Origin: Gammaproteobacteria bacterium
GTDB lineage: Bacteria > Pseudomonadota > Gammaproteobacteria > Pseudomonadales > Pseudomonadaceae
Reading direction: 5' to 3'
Assembly (NCBI GenBank): GCA_018826895.1
Contig: JAHJYA010000080.1
Span: 1 to 34,069 of the forward strand
Length of the DNA: 34,069 bases
Below, in pieces: positions 24,698 to 32,352 of this stretch. The notes under the pieces are model-generated. The model was not told where the DNA came from, made no database searches, and worked only from the letters and a program-made list of their open reading frames with translations. The position numbers and the translations under genes are program-made. Numbering within the stretch: position 1 is the stretch's first letter; each line of letters begins with the position of its first letter.

Positions 24698-24820
24698 GGC
24701 CCCGAAGGGGTGAGCGTAGCGAATAATCTGGGACGTAGTCCCAGGTGAGAGTCCAGCAGGCAATAAAAAACCCAGCGGTTAGGCTGGGTTCTTGAATTTG
24801 GCTCCGCGACCAGGACTCGA
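24698..24820. repeat. tRNA-Asn 3'-end module, copy 1 (remnant)
   Basis: This 123-bp unit begins GGCCCCGAAGGGG and includes the hairpin CTGGGAC-GTA-GTCCCAG. It then holds a minus-strand terminator (24764-24790, stem CCCAGC/GCTGGG with T run on the minus strand). It ends with 29 bases identical to the tRNA-Asn boundary. The last 22 bases (24799-24820) are the 3' end of tRNA-Asn including CCA, after which the match stops abruptly. The first 57 bases match copy 2 at 55 positions. It is probably the leftover of a lost tandem tRNA-Asn gene, or an integration scar. Confidence 0.85.
24764..24790 (-). terminator. Terminator inside remnant copy 1
   Basis: On the minus strand, CCCAGC and GCTGGG (plus-strand 24771-24776 and 24783-24788) form a stem with a six-base loop, followed by six T. 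The stem is close in sequence to the comEA terminator. It would end transcription coming from the tRNA-Asn side. Confidence 0.7.
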
Positions 24821-24846
24821 CAGCGCAGCTGAACGCGCTTTAGCGC

Positions 24847-24968
24847 GGCCCCGAAGGGGTGAGCGCAGCGAATAACCTGGGACGTAGTCCCAGGTGAGAG
24901 TCCGGCGGATACAAAAAAGCCCCGGTATGTACCGAGGCTTTGAATTTGGCTCCGCGACCAGGACTCGA
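24847..24968. repeat. tRNA-Asn 3'-end module, copy 2 (intact, joined to the gene)
   Basis: Second copy of the module, offset by about 148 bp from copy 1. It has the same GGCCCCGAAGGGG start and a perfect 9-bp-arm hairpin ACCTGGGAC / GTCCCAGGT with GTA loop. Its terminator differs from that of copy 1, and it shares the same 29 bases running into tRNA-Asn. The final 22 bases are the 3' end of the complete tRNA gene. A 26-base unique stretch (24821-24846) separates the copies. Confidence 0.85.
24912..24941 (-). terminator. Rho-independent terminator of tRNA-Asn
   Basis: The minus strand reads AAAGCCTCGGT, loop ACAT, then ACCGGGGC and six T. The 11-bp stem includes one G-U pair and begins six bases past the tRNA 3' end. 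Confidence 0.85.
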
Positions 24969-25022
24969 ACCTGGGACCCAATGATTAACAGTCATTTGCT
25001 CTACCGACTGAGCTATCGCGGA
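24947..25022 (-). tRNA. tRNA-Asn(GTT)
   Basis: The 76-base gene folds as a full cloverleaf. The acceptor stem is TCCGCGA / TCGCGGA with discriminator G and encoded CCA. The D arm contains AGCTCAGTCGGTAGAGC, the anticodon loop CTGTTAA gives GTT (plus-strand 24987-24989), and the T arm is CCAGGTTCGAGTCCTGG. It reads asparagine codons AAC and AAU. Its 22-base 3' end is duplicated at 24799-24820. Confidence 0.96.
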
Positions 25023-25034
25023 ACAACGACGCGT

Positions 25035-25062
25035 ATCCTACTGATTAAGAAGGGGAAGTCAA
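25035..25062 (-). promoter_or_regulatory. Promoter of tRNA-Asn
   Basis: Read on the minus strand, TTGACT (25057-25062) and TAGGAT (25035-25040) are 16 bases apart. The -10 ends 12 bases before the mature tRNA 5' end. The -35 box overlaps one arm of the tyrB terminator hairpin. Confidence 0.6.
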
Positions 25063-25081
25063 GCTGTGCAAGACTTCCCCT
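25051..25081 (-). terminator. Terminator hairpin of tyrB
   Basis: AGGGGAAGTC (25051-25060) pairs perfectly with GACTTCCCCT (25072-25081) across an 11-base loop. On the minus strand the stem starts eight bases after the tyrB stop and is followed by TTCTTAAT, a moderate T-rich tail. Confidence 0.7.
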
Positions 25082-25089
25082 GAGCCGTC

Positions 25090-26286
25090 TCAGATCACCT
25101 CGGCAATCGCCTGGGTGACGAAGGGCAGGTTGCGCTGGTTGAGCGCGGCGACGCAGATGCGACCTGTGCCTACGGCGTAGATGCCGAATTCGCTTTTCAG
25201 GCGTTCGACCTGTTCAGTCGTCAGGCCCGAGTAGGAAAACATACCGCGTTGCTGCGCCACGAAACCGAAGTCGCGGCGCGCGCCGAGCTCGCCGAGTTGC
25301 GCGACCATGGCCAGACGCATGGTGCGGATGCGCTCGCGCATTTCACCCAGCTCGGCCTCCCACATTGCCCGCAGTTCCGGGCTGTTGAGGATGGTTGCGA
25401 CAACGCTGGCACCGTGGGTCGGCGGGTTGGAGTAGTTGGTGCGAATGACCCGCTTGACCTGCGACAGCACGCGGCCGGTTTCTTCGCGCGAGCCCGTGAC
25501 GATGGACAGGGCGCCGACCCGCTCGCCATACAGCGAAAAGGATTTGGAGAAGGAGCTGGAGACAAAGAAGGTCAGGTCCGACTCGGCGAACAGGCGCACA
25601 GCGGCGGCGTCCTCTTCGATGCCATCGCCAAAGCCCTGGTAGGCGATATCCAGGAAAGGCACATGCTCGCGTTCACGCAGCACGTCCAGCACCGCAGCCC
25701 AGTCTTCCGGCTGCAGGTCGACACCGGTCGGGTTGTGGCAGCAGGCGTGCAGCACGACGATCGAACGGGCGGGCAGGTTGCGCAGGTCTTCGAGCAGACC
25801 GCCGCGGTTCACGCCGTTGCTGAAGGCGTCGTAGTAACGGTAGTTGTGCACCGGGAAGCCGGCGGACTCGAACAGCGCGCGGTGGTTTTCCCAGCTAGGG
25901 TCACTGATCGCCACCACGGCATCGGGCAGCAGGCGCTTGAGGAAGTCAGCGCCGATTTTCAGCGCGCCAGTGCCGCCCAGGGCCTGGGTGGTGATCACTC
26001 GGCCATCGGCAATCAGGGTGGACTGACGGCCAAACAGCAGAGTCTGCACGGCCTGGTCATAGGCTGCGATGCCTTCGATCGGCAGATAACCGCGCGGGGC
26101 ATGGGCCGCCGTCAGGGTCGTCTCTGCTGCAGCCACCGCGCGCATCAGCGGGATGCGGCCTTCTTCATTGGTGTAGACGCCCACGCCAAGGTTGACCTTG
26201 GTCGTGCGGGTGTCGGCGTTGAATGCTTCGTTGAGGCCCAGGATGGGGTCGCGCGGAGCCATTTCGACGGCAGAGAACAGACTCAT
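25090..26286 (-). CDS. tyrB: Aromatic/aspartate amino acid aminotransferase TyrB
   Basis: PLP-dependent class I aminotransferase that interconverts aromatic amino acids or aspartate and their 2-oxo acids. The 398 residues include substrate-entry block KVNLGVGVYTNEEGRIPL, LHACCHNPTGVD, PFLDIAYQGF with D213, and the PLP lysine K248 in SSSFSKSFSLYGERVG followed by R256. I chose ATG at 26286, which begins MSLFSAVEMAPRDPILGL as in the family. The frame stays open to 26355 but the extra residues look unlike the family; neither start has a strong ribosome binding site. Divergent from uvrB. Aspartate aminotransferase activity is an alternative or additional role. Confidence 0.93.
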   Translation of the reverse strand: MSLFSAVEMAPRDPILGLNEAFNADTRTTKVNLGVGVYTNEEGRIPLMRAVAAAETTLTAAHAPRGYLPIEGIAAYDQAVQTLLFGRQSTLIADGRVITTQALGGTGALKIGADFLKRLLPDAVVAISDPSWENHRALFESAGFPVHNYRYYDAFSNGVNRGGLLEDLRNLPARSIVVLHACCHNPTGVDLQPEDWAAVLDVLREREHVPFLDIAYQGFGDGIEEDAAAVRLFAESDLTFFVSSSFSKSFSLYGERVGALSIVTGSREETGRVLSQVKRVIRTNYSNPPTHGASVVATILNSPELRAMWEAELGEMRERIRTMRLAMVAQLGELGARRDFGFVAQQRGMFSYSGLTTEQVERLKSEFGIYAVGTGRICVAALNQRNLPFVTQAIAEVI

Positions 26287-26474
26287 GGATGCGGCAGCTC
26301 GAGGAGAGGAGGTGAGTGGCAAACAATCCCTGCAACTATGACGCGGCATGCTCATCGAATCAGGACAGGCACAGTGATACGCCGGAAAACGGGATTTGTC
26401 CGCCTATGGCGGCAAGCCCCGCTGCGACGCTACACCACCGCCCGCGCTCAATGCGTGCTAGGGGTTGCGTAAAT

Positions 26475-26497
26475 GGCCCGGTAGTATAACGGCCCGG
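26475..26497 (+). promoter_or_regulatory. Possible uvrB promoter with flanking direct repeats
   Basis: TATAAC at 26485-26490 is a fair -10 box, but no good -35 lies upstream. It is bracketed by two copies of GGCCCGG (26475-26481 and 26491-26497). The 298-base region between tyrB and uvrB holds nothing else I can name, and I found no LexA (SOS) box of the form CTG-N10-CAG with the expected AT-rich centre. Confidence 0.3.
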
Positions 26498-26584
26498 ATC
26501 GTGCGCCGCGACAGCGGGCGCATGCTTTTCGCCAGGTTTGACGCCGACTTGCTCAAGGCGTCACAGCCGTTTGTCGAGGTACTT

Positions 26585-28600
26585 ATGTCGCAGTTTCAAC
26601 TGGTCACGCGTTTTCAGCCGGCTGGCGATCAGCCAGAGGCGATCCGGCAACTGGTCGAGGGCCTGGAGGCGGGGCTGTCGCACCAGACCCTGCTGGGTGT
26701 GACGGGCTCCGGCAAGACGTTCAGCATCGCCAACGTGATCGCCCAGGTTCAGCGCCCGACCCTGGTGCTGGCGCCGAACAAGACCCTGGCCGCTCAGTTG
26801 TACGGCGAGTTCAAGGCGTTCTTCCCGAACAACGCGGTCGAGTACTTCGTCTCCTATTACGACTATTACCAGCCAGAAGCCTATGTGCCGTCGTCCGACA
26901 CCTTTATCGAGAAAGATGCCTCGATCAACGACCATATCGAACAGATGCGCCTGTCGGCGACCAAGGCGCTGCTGGAGCGGCCCGATGCGATCATCGTCAC
27001 CACGGTCTCGTGCATCTACGGCCTGGGTAGCCCCGAGTCGTACCTGAAGATGGTCCTGCACGTCGATCGCGGCGACAAGATGGACCAGCGCGCGCTGCTG
27101 CGGCGCCTGGCCGACCTGCAATACACCCGTAACGACATGGATTTTGCCCGCGCCACCTTCCGTGTGCGTGGCGATGTGATCGACATCTTCCCGGCCGAAT
27201 CGGACCTGGAAGCGGTTCGCATCGAGCTATTCGATGATGAGGTGGAAAGCCTCTCGGCCTTCGATCCGCTGACCGGCGAGGTGATTCGCAAGCTGCCGCG
27301 TTTCACCTTCTACCCCAAGAGTCACTACGTGACCCCGCGCGAGACCCTGCTCGATGCCATTGAAGGCATCAAGGCCGAGCTAGCCCAGCGCCTGGAGTAT
27401 CTGCGTGGTGTCAACAAGCTGGTGGAGGCGCAGCGCCTGGAGCAGCGCACCCGCTTCGATCTGGAGATGATTCTCGAACTGGGCTACTGCAATGGCATCG
27501 AAAACTACTCGCGCTACCTCTCCGGGCGCGGCCCGGGCGAGCCGCCCCCTACGCTGTATGACTACCTGCCGGACCAGGCGCTGCTGGTGATCGACGAGTC
27601 CCACGTGTCGGTGCCGCAGGTCGGCGCCATGTACAAGGGCGACCGTTCACGCAAGGAAACCCTGGTCGAGTATGGTTTCCGCCTGCCCTCGGCACTGGAT
27701 AACCGACCGATGCGCTTCGAGGAGTGGGAGTCGGCGAGCCCTCAGACCATTTTCGTCTCCGCTACGCCGGGGCCTTACGAGGCTGATCACGCCGGGCGGG
27801 TGGTCGAGCAGGTTGTGCGGCCCACCGGGCTGGTCGACCCGCAGATCGAAGTGCGTCCCGCGCGGACCCAGGTCGACGACCTGCTGTCCGAGATCGCCAA
27901 GCGCGTGGCGCTGGAGGAGCGGGTGCTGGTCACCACCCTGACCAAGCGCATGGCCGAAGACCTGACCGATTACCTGAGCGACCACGGGGTTAAGGTGCGT
28001 TACCTGCACTCGGACATCGACACCGTGGAGCGGGTGGAGATCATCCGCGATTTGCGCATCGGCGCCTTCGATGTGCTGGTGGGCATCAACCTGCTGCGTG
28101 AAGGCCTGGATATGCCGGAGGTGTCGCTGGTGGCGATTCTCGATGCGGACAAGGAAGGCTTTCTGCGTAGCGAGCGTTCGCTGATCCAGACCATCGGCCG
28201 CGCCGCGCGTAACCTTAACGGCCGAGCGATTCTCTATGCCGACCGTATGACTGGCTCGATGGAGCGCGCCATCGGCGAAACCGAGCGCCGGCGTAACAAG
28301 CAGATCGCCTTCAACGAGGCCAATGGCATCACCCCAAAAGGCGTGTTCAAGGACGTTCAGGACATCCTCGAGGGCGCCACCGTGCCCGGCTCGCGCAGCA
28401 AGAAGCGCAAAGGCATGGCCCAGGCGGCCGAAGAAAGCGCGCGCTACGAAAACGAGCTGCGCTCGCCGAGTGAGATCTCCAAGCGTATTCGCCAGCTCGA
28501 AGAGAAGATGTACCAGCTGGCGCGGGATCTGGAATTCGAGGCCGCGGCGCAGTTGCGAGACGAGATCCAGAAGCTGCGCGACCGTCTGCTGCAGGTCTAA
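26585..28600 (+). CDS. uvrB: Excinuclease ABC subunit UvrB
   Basis: Central protein of nucleotide excision repair: it is loaded by UvrA, verifies the lesion and recruits UvrC. The 671 residues contain Walker A GVTGSGKT (38-45), the beta-hairpin region [20 protein letters not shown], the helicase motifs [12 protein letters not shown] and [20 protein letters not shown] with GRAARN, and a C-terminal UVR helix pair ([21 protein letters not shown]). Length is normal. I chose ATG at 26585 because GAGGT lies at 26576-26580; the open frame extends back to 26465 without family similarity. Its TAA overlaps the stop of the convergent MFS gene by four bases. Confidence 0.97.
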   Translation: MSQFQLVTRFQPAGDQPEAIRQLVEGLEAGLSHQTLLGVTGSGKTFSIANVIAQVQRPTLVLAPNKTLAAQLYGEFKAFFPNNAVEYFVSYYDYYQPEAYVPSSDTFIEKDASINDHIEQMRLSATKALLERPDAIIVTTVSCIYGLGSPESYLKMVLHVDRGDKMDQRALLRRLADLQYTRNDMDFARATFRVRGDVIDIFPAESDLEAVRIELFDDEVESLSAFDPLTGEVIRKLPRFTFYPKSHYVTPRETLLDAIEGIKAELAQRLEYLRGVNKLVEAQRLEQRTRFDLEMILELGYCNGIENYSRYLSGRGPGEPPPTLYDYLPDQALLVIDESHVSVPQVGAMYKGDRSRKETLVEYGFRLPSALDNRPMRFEEWESASPQTIFVSATPGPYEADHAGRVVEQVVRPTGLVDPQIEVRPARTQVDDLLSEIAKRVALEERVLVTTLTKRMAEDLTDYLSDHGVKVRYLHSDIDTVERVEIIRDLRIGAFDVLVGINLLREGLDMPEVSLVAILDADKEGFLRSERSLIQTIGRAARNLNGRAILYADRMTGSMERAIGETERRRNKQIAFNEANGITPKGVFKDVQDILEGATVPGSRSKKRKGMAQAAEESARYENELRSPSEISKRIRQLEEKMYQLARDLEFEAAAQLRDEIQKLRDRLLQV

Positions 28601-30153
28601 TGCGCGGCGGTGCCCGAGGCGTTGCTGGGCAGGCTTCGGGTCAGCAGCACCGCGAGCATGCTCACCCCAAGGACGATACCGATGCAGTGGAAGGCATCGT
28701 TATAGGCCATGATCGAGGCCTGCTGGTGGGTGATCTCGCTCAGCCGGGCCAGGGCGGCCTGTTCGCTGCCCAAGCTGTTGGTCAGGCTGGCGAGGCGCTC
28801 GGCCACCTGTGGGTTGGTCGGTACCAGGGCTTCGCGCAGGTAGTCGAAATACACCTTGGCCCGTGCGTCGAGCAGGGTTGAGAGCAGTGCGATACCAATA
28901 GCTCCGCCGAGGTTGCGCAGGATGTTGAACAGGCTCGAGGCTGAGCCAGCATCCTGGGGCAGGATATACGCCGTGGCGATCAGCGAGATGGTCACCATCA
29001 CCAGCGGCTGACCTAGGGCACGGATGATCTGGATATGCTTGAACTGCTCGCCGGCAAAGTCCGGGTTGAGCACGCCGGACAGGTAGCTGGCCAGGCCGAA
29101 CAGGCCAAAGCCCAGGGCGCACAGCCATTTAGGTGAGACCTTTTTCATCATCAGGGGCACCAGCGGGATCAGGAACAGCTGGGGTACCCCCATCCACATG
29201 ATCACCTCGCCGATCTGCAGGGCGTTGTAACCCTGGATCTGCGCCAGGTACAGCGGCAATACATAGATTGAGCCGTACAGGCCCATGCCCAGCCCCAGGC
29301 TGGAGATACTCGACAGACCGAAGTTGCGCTCGCGCAGCACGCCGAGGTTGATCAAAGGGTTGGGACGCGACAGCTGAAGGATAACGAACAGCCCCAGGCT
29401 GATGCTGGCGATACTGCCCAGGCCGGCGATCAGGCTGGACTCCAGCCAGTCCTTGCGGTGACCTTCCTCAAGAAATACCTGCAGGCACCCCAGCCCCACA
29501 GCCATGGTCAGGATGCCGGCATAATCCGTACGCTTGAGCATGTCCCAATGTGGCGGTTTCTTCTCCAGGCCATAGAGCATGCCGGCGATCATCAGCAGCC
29601 CGGGCGGTACGTTGATGTAGAAGATATATTCCCAGCCGAAATTCTCTGTCAGCCAGCCGCCCAGGGTTGGGCCGATCGAGGGAGCGAAGGTCGCGGTCAG
29701 GGCGAACAGCGCCATGCCCTTGGCACGATGATGCTCCGGCAGCTTGATCAGGGTCAGGGTGAAGGCCAGCGGGATCAGGGCGCCGCCGGTAAAACCCTGC
29801 ATCGCGCGAAACACGATCATGCTCTCCAGGCTCCAGGCCATCGAGCACAGCAGTGACGAAAGAAGAAAGCCGATGGATACCCAGGTCGCCAATCGGCGCG
29901 CCGAGAGCAACTGCACCAGCCAGGCGGTAAGCGGGATCATGATGATCTCCGCCACCAGGTAGGAGGTGGAAATCCACGAGCCTTCCTCCAGCGTGGCCGC
30001 CAGTGCTCCCTGGATATCCTTGAGCGAGGAGTTGGTGATCTGAATATCCAGCACCGCCATGAACGCACCGAGCATGGCGCTCATTACCGCGATCCAGTCG
30101 CGCAGGCTGGGCTCGCCGGTAGGGCGCCGCAACGCGTCAGCCGCCATTGGCAT
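28597..30153 (-). CDS. DHA2-family MFS efflux transporter (EmrB-like)
   Basis: Proton-driven drug efflux permease. The 518 residues give 14 hydrophobic segments. The N side has [21 protein letters not shown] and [16 protein letters not shown], typical of DHA2 transporters. The antiporter motif region is [22 protein letters not shown], and [12 protein letters not shown] follows. Together with the HlyD-type adaptor directly upstream (17-base overlap) it should form an EmrAB-type pump that uses an outer-membrane channel such as a TolC homologue; no such channel gene is here. Substrate unknown. The start may be ATG 30153 or ATG 30147. Confidence 0.9.
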   Translation of the reverse strand: MPMAADALRRPTGEPSLRDWIAVMSAMLGAFMAVLDIQITNSSLKDIQGALAATLEEGSWISTSYLVAEIIMIPLTAWLVQLLSARRLATWVSIGFLLSSLLCSMAWSLESMIVFRAMQGFTGGALIPLAFTLTLIKLPEHHRAKGMALFALTATFAPSIGPTLGGWLTENFGWEYIFYINVPPGLLMIAGMLYGLEKKPPHWDMLKRTDYAGILTMAVGLGCLQVFLEEGHRKDWLESSLIAGLGSIASISLGLFVILQLSRPNPLINLGVLRERNFGLSSISSLGLGMGLYGSIYVLPLYLAQIQGYNALQIGEVIMWMGVPQLFLIPLVPLMMKKVSPKWLCALGFGLFGLASYLSGVLNPDFAGEQFKHIQIIRALGQPLVMVTISLIATAYILPQDAGSASSLFNILRNLGGAIGIALLSTLLDARAKVYFDYLREALVPTNPQVAERLASLTNSLGSEQAALARLSEITHQQASIMAYNDAFHCIGIVLGVSMLAVLLTRSLPSNASGTAAH

Positions 30154-31183
30154 CAGCGCCGATTGTGACCGCTACCTCGACCGACATGCCTGGACGAATC
30201 AGGCCCTTGAGCGGGTTGTCGGCAGCAAAGGTCAACTTGACCGGAATGCGTTGCACCACCTTGGTGAAATTGCCGGTGGCATTGTCCGGCGGCAGCAGGC
30301 TGAACTGTGCGCCTGAAGCCGCGAACAGGCTGTCTACTCGGCCTTCGATGGGGGTATCGGGGAAGCTGTCGAAGGTCAGTTCGGCACGCTGCCCAGCGTG
30401 CATGTGGCCGATCTGGGTTTCCTTGAAGTTGGCCTGGACCCAGATGTTCTGGTCCGGCACCACTGACAGCAGGTAAGCCCCAGCCTGTACGTACTGGCCC
30501 GGTCGCGCAGCGCGCTGGCCAATAAAGCCACTGATCGGTGCACGGATTTCGCTGCGTTCAAGGTTCAGGCGGGCCTGGGCCAGGTCGACACGGGCGCTGC
30601 GCACTTGGGCATCGAGGCGCTTGAGTTCGGCTTGCAAGCTGCCGATCTGTTGGCGTTGAGCCTGCAGATCAGCTTCGGCCTTGGCCACTTGGGAGCGCGC
30701 CACCCGGCTGTCGGCAGTTAGGGTGGTGACACGCTCCTCGGAGACGTAGCCGGGTTTGCGCAGGGTCTGCGCGCGGGACAGGTCCACCTGGGAACGGCCC
30801 AGGGTGGCCTGGCTGGCGGCGACATCGGCCTGACTCGCGGCAATCAGGCTGGCCTGCTGGTCTAGTTTGCTCTGCGCCTGCAGATGCTCGGCCTCTCGGG
30901 TTTCCAGGGTGGCCTGAGCCCGCTCTACGGCAAGCTGGAAGTCCCCGGCTTCGAGCACCACAAGCAACTCACCTTGCTCGACATGCTGGTTGTCGCCGAC
31001 CAGGACCTTGTCGATACGCGCGCCCAGCTGGCTGGAGACACGGGTAATCTCGCCCTGCACATAAGCGTTGTCGGTGTCCTCGATCAGGCGATCGATCAGA
31101 TACCAGTGGATAAAGAGCGCGGCGGCCAGCAAGCCGATGACGGCGAAGAACAGGAATAAGCGGCGGCGGAGTTGGGCGGGCAT
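30137..31183 (-). CDS. HlyD-family membrane fusion protein (EmrA-like)
   Basis: Periplasmic adaptor that connects the MFS permease to an outer-membrane channel. The 348 residues have an N-terminal membrane helix (about 7-30) and the entry block EDTDNAYVQGEITRVSSQLGARI. A split lipoyl domain carries VLVGDNQHVEQGELLVVLEAGD and IRAPISGFIGQRAARPGQYVQAG. Between them is a long alpha-helical coiled coil (about 80-205, rich in Gln/Ala/Leu). A beta-barrel domain with IWVQANFKETQIGHMHAGQ follows. It is the first gene of the pump operon, divergent from the LysR gene 109 bases away. Confidence 0.92.
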   Translation of the reverse strand: MPAQLRRRLFLFFAVIGLLAAALFIHWYLIDRLIEDTDNAYVQGEITRVSSQLGARIDKVLVGDNQHVEQGELLVVLEAGDFQLAVERAQATLETREAEHLQAQSKLDQQASLIAASQADVAASQATLGRSQVDLSRAQTLRKPGYVSEERVTTLTADSRVARSQVAKAEADLQAQRQQIGSLQAELKRLDAQVRSARVDLAQARLNLERSEIRAPISGFIGQRAARPGQYVQAGAYLLSVVPDQNIWVQANFKETQIGHMHAGQRAELTFDSFPDTPIEGRVDSLFAASGAQFSLLPPDNATGNFTKVVQRIPVKLTFAADNPLKGLIRPGMSVEVAVTIGADANGG

Positions 31184-31292
31184 GAATGGGTGGCTCGTCG
31201 CAGATGGCTAAAATGTAAGTAAATTTATCAGTGTTCCTTGCGCGCCTGCAGCCTTTAGAATTCGGAAACTTTGTTGCTTGAAGGGAACAATC
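31184..31292. promoter_or_regulatory. Divergent regulatory region, efflux operon / LysR gene
   Basis: This 109-base AT-richer gap between the HlyD gene (minus) and the LysR gene (plus) must hold both promoters and probably the LysR operator. An 8-bp palindrome, TAAATTTA, lies at about 31222-31229. AAGGGAA at 31281-31287 is the LysR ribosome binding site. I could not define a certain T-N11-A box. Confidence 0.4.
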
Positions 31293-32213
31293 ATGGGGCT
31301 GGACGATGCGCTGATCTTTACCCGTGTGGTGGAGTGTCACAGTTTCACGCTAGCGGCTCAGGGCCTGGGGATGCAGAAGTCCACGGTCAGTCGGCGTATC
31401 GCCCTGCTCGAGGAGCGCCTCGGGGTACGTTTGCTTAATCGCACGACTCGCAAACTACGTTTAACGGAAGTCGGGCAGGCCTATTACGAACGCTGCCGGC
31501 AGATCATGTTGGACTTTGCCGAGGCCGAGCAGGCCGTCATGCAATTGCAGCAGGCGCCCTCCGGTTTACTGCGCATCACCGCACCAATCGAATTCGGCCA
31601 GTTGTTTCTTGGTCGGGTGTTGGGGGCGTTTATGCGCCAGTACCCGCAGATCGATGCCGAGGTCGAATTGACATCTCGGCATGTCGATCCGGTAGAGGAG
31701 GGCGTAGACATCGCCATTCTGGTGGGTGCGCCCCAGGATTCCACGCTGATTGCCCGTCGTCTGTTCCAGACCGCTCGGCGCTTGTGTGCCAGCCCTGATT
31801 ACTTGAAACGCCACGGCACACCACGACAGGTAAGTGAACTGGCCGGGCACCGGGCGATCCTGCTGCCGAACGATTCGCCGCGCCATTGGCCGTTGCTCGA
31901 TGCCCAGATTGCCTGCCGGCGCGTATTGACCAGCAACAACATCACCTTTGCGCGGGAAGCGGCGCTGGCCGGCGCCGGAATTGCCAGCCTGCCGGTGATG
32001 ATCAGCGAGGAAGCGATTCGTGACGGCAGGCTGATTGAGTTATTGCCTGGGGCGCGCATGCCCATTGGTGAGGTGTATGCGGTTTATCCCTCACGGCGTT
32101 TTCAAGCCATGAAAGTGAAGACCTTCCTCGACTTTCTGATGCAGGCCATGCCTGTGGAGGAGGGTCGGTTGCTGGAGCCGAGTGCCGCCGGCCTGTTAAT
32201 ATCTGCGCCCTAA
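31293..32213 (+). CDS. LysR-family transcriptional regulator
   Basis: Probable regulator of the divergent EmrAB-type pump. The 306 residues have a winged helix-turn-helix at about 3-62 (FTRVVECHSFTLAAQGLGMQ, then SRRIALLEERLGVRLLNRTTRKLRLTEVG). A LysR substrate-binding domain follows (about 88-295), including GLLRITAPIEFGQLFLGRVL and GIASLPVMISEEAIRDGRL. It falls in the CrgA-like subgroup often placed divergently to the genes it controls. I chose ATG 31293, with AAGGGAA six bases upstream; a TTG at 31278 lies before the ribosome binding site. The effector is unknown. Confidence 0.92.
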   Translation: MGLDDALIFTRVVECHSFTLAAQGLGMQKSTVSRRIALLEERLGVRLLNRTTRKLRLTEVGQAYYERCRQIMLDFAEAEQAVMQLQQAPSGLLRITAPIEFGQLFLGRVLGAFMRQYPQIDAEVELTSRHVDPVEEGVDIAILVGAPQDSTLIARRLFQTARRLCASPDYLKRHGTPRQVSELAGHRAILLPNDSPRHWPLLDAQIACRRVLTSNNITFAREAALAGAGIASLPVMISEEAIRDGRLIELLPGARMPIGEVYAVYPSRRFQAMKVKTFLDFLMQAMPVEEGRLLEPSAAGLLISAP

Positions 32214-32352
32214 CGTCTGTGTCGCCCACCGACGCCCGGTACTGCGCGCTTGCCGCGCGATGCTGTGGTAACCGCGGGCGCCAGGCCGGCAGTCTGCCCG
32301 TCAGCCGATGGCAGGTCCGGTTTTGCTCTGCCTCCTTTTGCCGAGAGTCTTG

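Noticed and set aside
24627..24968. CRISPR-like array in the repeat-rich gap
   Set aside because: There are only two direct copies, 148 bp apart, each 123 bp long and containing tRNA sequence; no short regular repeat-spacer pattern and no cas genes.
24947..25022. Active genomic-island attachment site with an island in the window
   Set aside because: The tRNA 3' end is duplicated, but only about 126 bp separates the copies, and no integrase or cargo gene is present.
25249..26472. 407-codon plus-strand frame opposite tyrB
   Set aside because: tyrB is complete with PLP motifs; the opposite product is His/Gln-rich shadow sequence.
26287..26584. LexA-regulated SOS promoter for uvrB
   Set aside because: I looked for CTGT-N8-ACAG in the intergenic region. 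CTGTGCCTGTCCTG on the minus strand only faintly resembles it and lacks the AT-rich centre.
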